Positions 60,216 to 64,000 of a stretch of 64,000 bases of DNA are shown piece after piece. The notes under the pieces were generated by a model. That model did not search any database. It saw only the letters and a program-made list of their open reading frames with translations, and was not told where the DNA came from. Position 1 is the first letter of the stretch. Every line of letters begins with the position of its first letter. Position numbers and translations under genes: made by a program. The stretch is from Massilia violaceinigra (GTDB lineage: Bacteria; Pseudomonadota; Gammaproteobacteria; Burkholderiales; Burkholderiaceae_D). Location of the stretch: the NCBI RefSeq assembly GCF_002752675.1, contig NZ_CP024608.1, positions 4,278,001 through 4,342,000 of the forward strand. The letters run 5' to 3'.

Positions 60216-62270
60216 ATGAAGTTGTTGAACGTCAAAAAGAACAAGATGGCAGCCGCGGTTGCGGCAGCGCTGTGGCTCATGGCACCCGGAGTAGCCAACG
60301 CGGCCGATGCCGCGCCGCCGGTCGAGACGGTGATCGTCAAAGGCCAGAAAATCGACCGCCCGCTCGATGACACGGTGGCCAGCGTGGCAGTGGTGACGGC
60401 GCGCGATATTGCCGACCATGCCGATGCGTCGCTGACCGACATCATGGCGCGCCTGCCTGGCGTCAATACCCAGTCGGGCAACGAAACCTGGGGGATTCGC
60501 GGCGTGCCGGTGGCAGGCTTCGACGACCAGGGACCGGCTACCAGCAATGGCGCGGTGTCGGTGTATGTGGACGATGCATTGCAGCCGCACCGGATGCTGA
60601 CCTTGAGCCCGTTACCGCTGTGGGATGTCGAGCAGATCGAGGTCTACCGCGGCTCCCAGTCGACCATGCAGGGCCGTAACGCGCTGGCAGGCGCGGTCGT
60701 GTTCCAGACCAGGAATCCGGGCTACACCCCGTCGCTGTCGGCGCGCATCAATGGTGGCAATCATGGCCAGCGCGGCGCTTCCGTGGCCGGTGGCGGCGCG
60801 ATCGTCGATGGCAAGGTGGCGGCCCGTTTTTCCGCCGATGTGCAGAGCGGCGACGGTTACATCCGCAACGACACCCTGGGCAAGGATGCCAATCCTCAGC
60901 GCAACGTCAACCTGCGCGGCAAACTGCTGCTTGAACCAATCGATGGCCTCGACTTGCTGTTGACGCTCTCGCACGCGCGCAACCGGCGCGGCATCCAGGC
61001 GGTCAACCAGGGTCCGCAATACTATACGGTGAGCTATAACACCGGCGAGTTCGACCAGCTCGACCAGGACAGCGCGACCCTGCGCGCCGATTATGTCGTC
61101 AATCCGGCCCTGACCCTGACCAGCATTACGTCGTCCTCGCGCGGCACCTATGACTCGCTGCTCGACTTCGACCAGCGCGCCGACCGCACCCAGGAAGTGC
61201 TGCGGGTCCACAAGAACAAGCTGTTCAACCAGGAAGTCAGGCTGGCATACAAGGTTCCCGGCCTGCAGGCGCAGGCAGGCGTCTACTACGGCACCGTCAG
61301 CAACGACATGAACGACCGCCTCGATTTCAGCGGCGAGACCGTGGGCAGCGTCACCGGTACCACCCGCATCGCGAGCCGCAGCGTGTTTGGCGAAGTCAAT
61401 TGGGACTTCGTTCCGAACTGGCAGTTGGTGGGCGGCCTGCGCTACGAGCGCGAGCGCAACAAAACGGCGCTGGAAGATGGGCTGGCCTCTGTGTCTTCGG
61501 TGAACCAGGTCAAGACATTCAGCGCCTTGCTGCCGAAGCTGGGCCTGAACTACCGCCTGGGGCCCGATCAATTGTTCGGCGCTTTCGTCCAGCGCGGTTA
61601 CCGCAGCGGCGGCGTCAACGTGCGGGTCGGCACCGCGCACCGCGCTTACGATCCCGAGTACACCAATACCGTCGAGCTGTCGCACCGCGCCGCCTGGCTC
61701 GACAAGAAGCTGCGCACCACGGCCAATGTGTATTTCACCGACTGGAAGGACCAGCAGGTGGCGCTGCTTGACGCCGATGAGGAATTGCAAGTGGCGAACG
61801 CCGGCCACAGCCGCATGAAGGGCGTGGAACTGGGTGCCGAGTACAAGATCAGCCCGGCGTTGCAGTTGCTGGCGGGCGCTTCATACAGCCATACGCGCTA
61901 TGTGGATTTTGTCGCCTACGGAGACACGCTGAGCGGGCAATCGTTCATTGGCGCGCCGCGCCGCAAAGTCAACCTGGGCATGGTGTATCGCCTCAACAGC
62001 GCGCTGACGGCCAGCGCCGACGCCATTTATCAGGATGGCAGCGCGTCGGCCTACCTGACCGATGCCAGCGGCAAGGTCAGCAGCGTGCGCCGCAGTGACG
62101 ACGCGGCCCTGGTCAACGCCAATCTGGCCTACCGCTTCGGCAAGGCCACCGTCAGCGCTTATGTAAGGAATGTTTTCGACCGCCAGTACATTGCCAACAA
62201 TCAGTCTGGCAGGGTCGTGGACGTAGCGGCGCCGCGCACCGTCGGCGTTGCTCTGCGTTACGACCTGTAA
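60216..62270 (+). CDS. TonB-dependent siderophore receptor
   Basis: A 684-residue outer-membrane receptor. The start ATG at 60216 has GGAG about 8 bases upstream. Residues 1-29 are a signal peptide ending A-N-A. A TonB box E-T-V-I-V-K-G follows at 37-43, then the plug domain (about 50-160) with I-R-G-V-P, V-Y-V-D-D, I-E-V-Y-R-G-S-Q-S-T-M-Q-G-R-N-A-L-A-G-A-V. The 22-strand barrel has typical Y-R-S-G-G, and the last residues A-L-R-Y-D-L end in a C-terminal aromatic-hydrophobic strand as needed for barrel assembly, with Leu last. There is no N-terminal signalling domain, so it is not a FecA-type transducer. Placement opposite the siderophore operon with shared Fur boxes argues that it imports the ferric form of this siderophore. 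Confidence 0.93.
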   Translation: MKLLNVKKNKMAAAVAAALWLMAPGVANAADAAPPVETVIVKGQKIDRPLDDTVASVAVVTARDIADHADASLTDIMARLPGVNTQSGNETWGIRGVPVAGFDDQGPATSNGAVSVYVDDALQPHRMLTLSPLPLWDVEQIEVYRGSQSTMQGRNALAGAVVFQTRNPGYTPSLSARINGGNHGQRGASVAGGGAIVDGKVAARFSADVQSGDGYIRNDTLGKDANPQRNVNLRGKLLLEPIDGLDLLLTLSHARNRRGIQAVNQGPQYYTVSYNTGEFDQLDQDSATLRADYVVNPALTLTSITSSSRGTYDSLLDFDQRADRTQEVLRVHKNKLFNQEVRLAYKVPGLQAQAGVYYGTVSNDMNDRLDFSGETVGSVTGTTRIASRSVFGEVNWDFVPNWQLVGGLRYERERNKTALEDGLASVSSVNQVKTFSALLPKLGLNYRLGPDQLFGAFVQRGYRSGGVNVRVGTAHRAYDPEYTNTVELSHRAAWLDKKLRTTANVYFTDWKDQQVALLDADEELQVANAGHSRMKGVELGAEYKISPALQLLAGASYSHTRYVDFVAYGDTLSGQSFIGAPRRKVNLGMVYRLNSALTASADAIYQDGSASAYLTDASGKVSSVRRSDDAALVNANLAYRFGKATVSAYVRNVFDRQYIANNQSGRVVDVAAPRTVGVALRYDL

Positions 62271-62310
62271 GCGCTGCGTTTGCAGCGACCAACCGAGTGA
62301 GAGGATCGAC

Positions 62311-63711
62311 ATGAATGCACCTGAAAGAGGGATGGACCTGGCTACCCGGCTGCGCCGGAGCCATACCGGCCTCGATGCCCTGTATTGCCTTGACAGCACG
62401 CCTGTGCTGGACCGGCAGAGTCGCCAGGAATCGAATGCGCGCAGCTATCCGCGCCGGATTCCCCTGGTGCTGGAACGCGCGAGCGGGATTTACGTTCAGG
62501 ACAGCCGCGGACAGGTCTTCATCGACTGCCTGGCCGGCGCCGGCACGCTGGCACTCGGCCACAACCACCCGGTGGTCATGGAAGCGATCCATGCCGCCAT
62601 GTCATCGAACCTGCCGATGCACACGCTGGACCTGACCACCCCGGTCAAGGATGCCTTCGTGCAGGAGATTTTCGACAGCTTGCCGCCGGCGTTCGCCAGG
62701 CAGGCGCGGATCCAGTTTTGCGGACCCACCGGCGCCGACGCTGTCGAAGCCTCGCTCAAGCTGGCGCGCACCACCAGCGGGCGCCAGAACGTGCTGGCGT
62801 TCCAGGGCGCCTATCATGGAATGACGCTCGGCACGATGTCGATCAGCGGCAACCTCGGGCCCAAGAATGCCCTGGGCAGCTTGCTGTCCGGCGTACAGAT
62901 GCTGCCGTATCCGCACAACTACCGTTGCCCTTTCGGTACCGGCGGCGAACAGGCGATCGATTTGAACCTGCGCTATATTGAGCAGCTTTTATCCGACCCC
63001 GAAAGCGGCATCACGGCGCCGAGCGCCATGATCCTGGAGCCGGTGCAGGGGGAGGGCGGCGTCATCGCGGCGCCCGACCGCTGGCTGCAGGGCTTGCGCC
63101 GCATCACGCAGGAGCGCGGCATTGCGCTGATCGTCGATGAGATTCAATGCGGCATCGCGCGCACCGGCAAGATGTTCGCTTTCGAGCATGCGGACATCAT
63201 TCCTGACATCATGCCACTGTCCAAAGCCATCGGCGGCGGTTTGCCGCTGGCGGTGGTGGTGTATCGCGAGGAGCTCGACGTCTGGCAGCCGGGCGCGCAT
63301 GCAGGCACCTTCCGCGGCAACCAGCTGGCGATGGCGGCCGGCACGGCAACGCTGCGCTATCTCAAGCAGCATGCGGTGGCGGACCATGCGCACCAGATGG
63401 GCGAACGTCTGCGCGCCCATCTGCTCAAGCTGCAGAGCGCATTCGGCTGGATCGGCGATGTGCGCGGCCGCGGCCTGATGCTGGGCATGGAAATTGTCGA
63501 CCGCGACGGCGAACCGGACGGGCAGGGGCATCCGCCAGTCCACACGGCCCGCGCCAAGCAATTCCAGCAGGCATGCCTGCAGCGCGGCCTGATCCTCGAA
63601 CTGGGAGGCAGGCACGGCGCCACGGTCCGGCTGCTGCCTCCATTGATCATTACCGACGCGGAAATAGATTTTGTGGCGACAATTCTGTTCGCCGCAGCGG
63701 CTGCCATTTAG
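62311..63711 (+). CDS. Diaminobutyrate--2-oxoglutarate aminotransferase (PvdH/Dat type)
   Basis: A 466-residue class III aminotransferase. The start ATG at 62311 has GAGAGG six bases upstream; the open frame begins 63 bases earlier. PLP motifs: G-P-T-G-A-D-A-V-E at 138-146, G-A-Y-H-G-M-T near 166, I-V-D-E-I-Q-C-G with Asp276, and the Schiff-base lysine in M-P-L-S-K-A-I-G-G-G (Lys305). The G-P-T-G-A-D and D-E-I-Q-C-G-I-A-R-T-G forms are typical of the enzymes that convert aspartate semialdehyde and glutamate to L-2,4-diaminobutyrate. This fits the Dab-type A domain in the giant NRPS, so it is the dedicated precursor supplier. It follows the receptor gene after 40 bases and is probably in the same Fur-controlled unit. 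Confidence 0.9.
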   Translation: MNAPERGMDLATRLRRSHTGLDALYCLDSTPVLDRQSRQESNARSYPRRIPLVLERASGIYVQDSRGQVFIDCLAGAGTLALGHNHPVVMEAIHAAMSSNLPMHTLDLTTPVKDAFVQEIFDSLPPAFARQARIQFCGPTGADAVEASLKLARTTSGRQNVLAFQGAYHGMTLGTMSISGNLGPKNALGSLLSGVQMLPYPHNYRCPFGTGGEQAIDLNLRYIEQLLSDPESGITAPSAMILEPVQGEGGVIAAPDRWLQGLRRITQERGIALIVDEIQCGIARTGKMFAFEHADIIPDIMPLSKAIGGGLPLAVVVYREELDVWQPGAHAGTFRGNQLAMAAGTATLRYLKQHAVADHAHQMGERLRAHLLKLQSAFGWIGDVRGRGLMLGMEIVDRDGEPDGQGHPPVHTARAKQFQQACLQRGLILELGGRHGATVRLLPPLIITDAEIDFVATILFAAAAAI

Positions 63712-63748
63712 CGGAGCGCGCGAAACCCCGTTGAGGCGCTGCGCGGCC

Positions 63749-64000
63749 TTACTGGGCCGCCTCCCCAAACAGGCGCGTCAGCAACTGGCCGAACTTCTCC
63801 CTCCGATCGGGCTCTGTCGGCTTGATCACCCCGTGTTCCTGCAATACGGTGATCAGCTTGACCGGCCCGGTGCGATTGTTGCCCACAATCTCGACATGGC
63901 CCGCCTTCACTTCCACGATGTTGACCAGCGGGTCACGGTCAACCGCCGGGTTGCGTTGCTCGGCCAGGGAAAAAATCGCATCCGATTCCACGCAGGCGCC
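63749..64000 (-). CDS. C-terminal part of an unrecognised protein
   Basis: The frame is open from the right edge to the stop at 63749 (at least 83 residues). A GTG at 63991 could be a start but is more likely internal, since the frame continues to the edge. The visible part contains V-E-V-K-A-G-H-V-E-I-V-G-N-N, then K-L-I-T-V-L-Q-E-H-G-V-I-K-P, and ends Q-L-L-T-R-L-F-G-E-A-A-Q. I do not recognise the family. It is convergent with the aminotransferase gene and 37 bases away from it. A short G/C hairpin (63743-63760) spans its stop codon. Confidence 0.6.
   Translation of the reverse strand, partial: GACVESDAIFSLAEQRNPAVDRDPLVNIVEVKAGHVEIVGNNRTGPVKLITVLQEHGVIKPTEPDRREKFGQLLTRLFGEAAQ

Noticed and set aside
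63743..63760. G/C hairpin (GCGGCC/GGCCGC) between the two convergent genes at the right end as a terminator
   Set aside because: Only six base pairs, overlapping a stop codon, with no T-run on either side. Too weak to call.

Overview
The window is GC-rich, densely packed bacterial DNA. It looks like a betaproteobacterium of the Oxalobacteraceae type (Massilia/Duganella/Janthinobacterium relatives). That is inferred from the gene content and the T6SS gene order, not from a marker gene. It holds two large systems separated by a short iron-regulated junction.

Positions 1-20,688 (all minus strand) are a near-complete type VI secretion (T6SS) operon. In transcription order it reads tssJ, tssK, tssL, tssM, tagF, a Ser/Thr kinase, tssA, tssB, tssC, hcp, tagJ, tssE, tssF, tssG, clpV (tssH), a small lipoprotein and an FHA protein cut by the left edge. 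Most genes overlap by 1-8 bases, so the unit is probably one transcript, with a hairpin after hcp. Kinase, TagF and FHA protein indicate threonine-phosphorylation control. No vgrG, PAAR or effector gene is in the window. tssK and clpV each carry a single-base deletion that breaks the frame, so as written the apparatus should not work.

Positions 20,689-23,183 hold a divergent junction: a possible Fur box, an unrecognised 58-codon ORF, then a good sigma70 promoter overlapped by a strong Fur box. That promoter drives two small membrane proteins and a PepSY-type membrane protein, an operon type linked to iron uptake.

Positions 23,212-59,988 (minus strand) are a lipopeptide-siderophore NRPS operon. 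In transcription order: TauD-like hydroxylase, FAAL-ACP-C loading protein, second TauD-like hydroxylase, four NRPSs of 1,184, 4,138, 2,994 and 1,280 residues, a PvdE/SyrD-type exporter and a type II thioesterase. Reading the adenylation pockets by eye gives the colinear order acyl - His - Dab - (module without an A domain) - Ser - D-Ser - Asp - Dab/Orn-like - His - thioesterase. Three condensation-family domains have lost the HHxxxDG motif and share P-x-x-x-A-D-x-x-S instead. They sit in exactly the Asp and the two His modules, as expected for 'interface' domains that recruit stand-alone beta-hydroxylases. Two beta-OH-His plus one beta-OH-Asp would give six iron ligands, which fits the absence of an ornithine N-hydroxylase. 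The closest known products I can recall are corrugatin and ornicorrugatin.

Positions 60,052-63,711 (plus strand) contain a Fur-box promoter region, the TonB-dependent receptor, and a diaminobutyrate aminotransferase that would supply the Dab residues. An unrecognised gene enters from the right edge on the minus strand.
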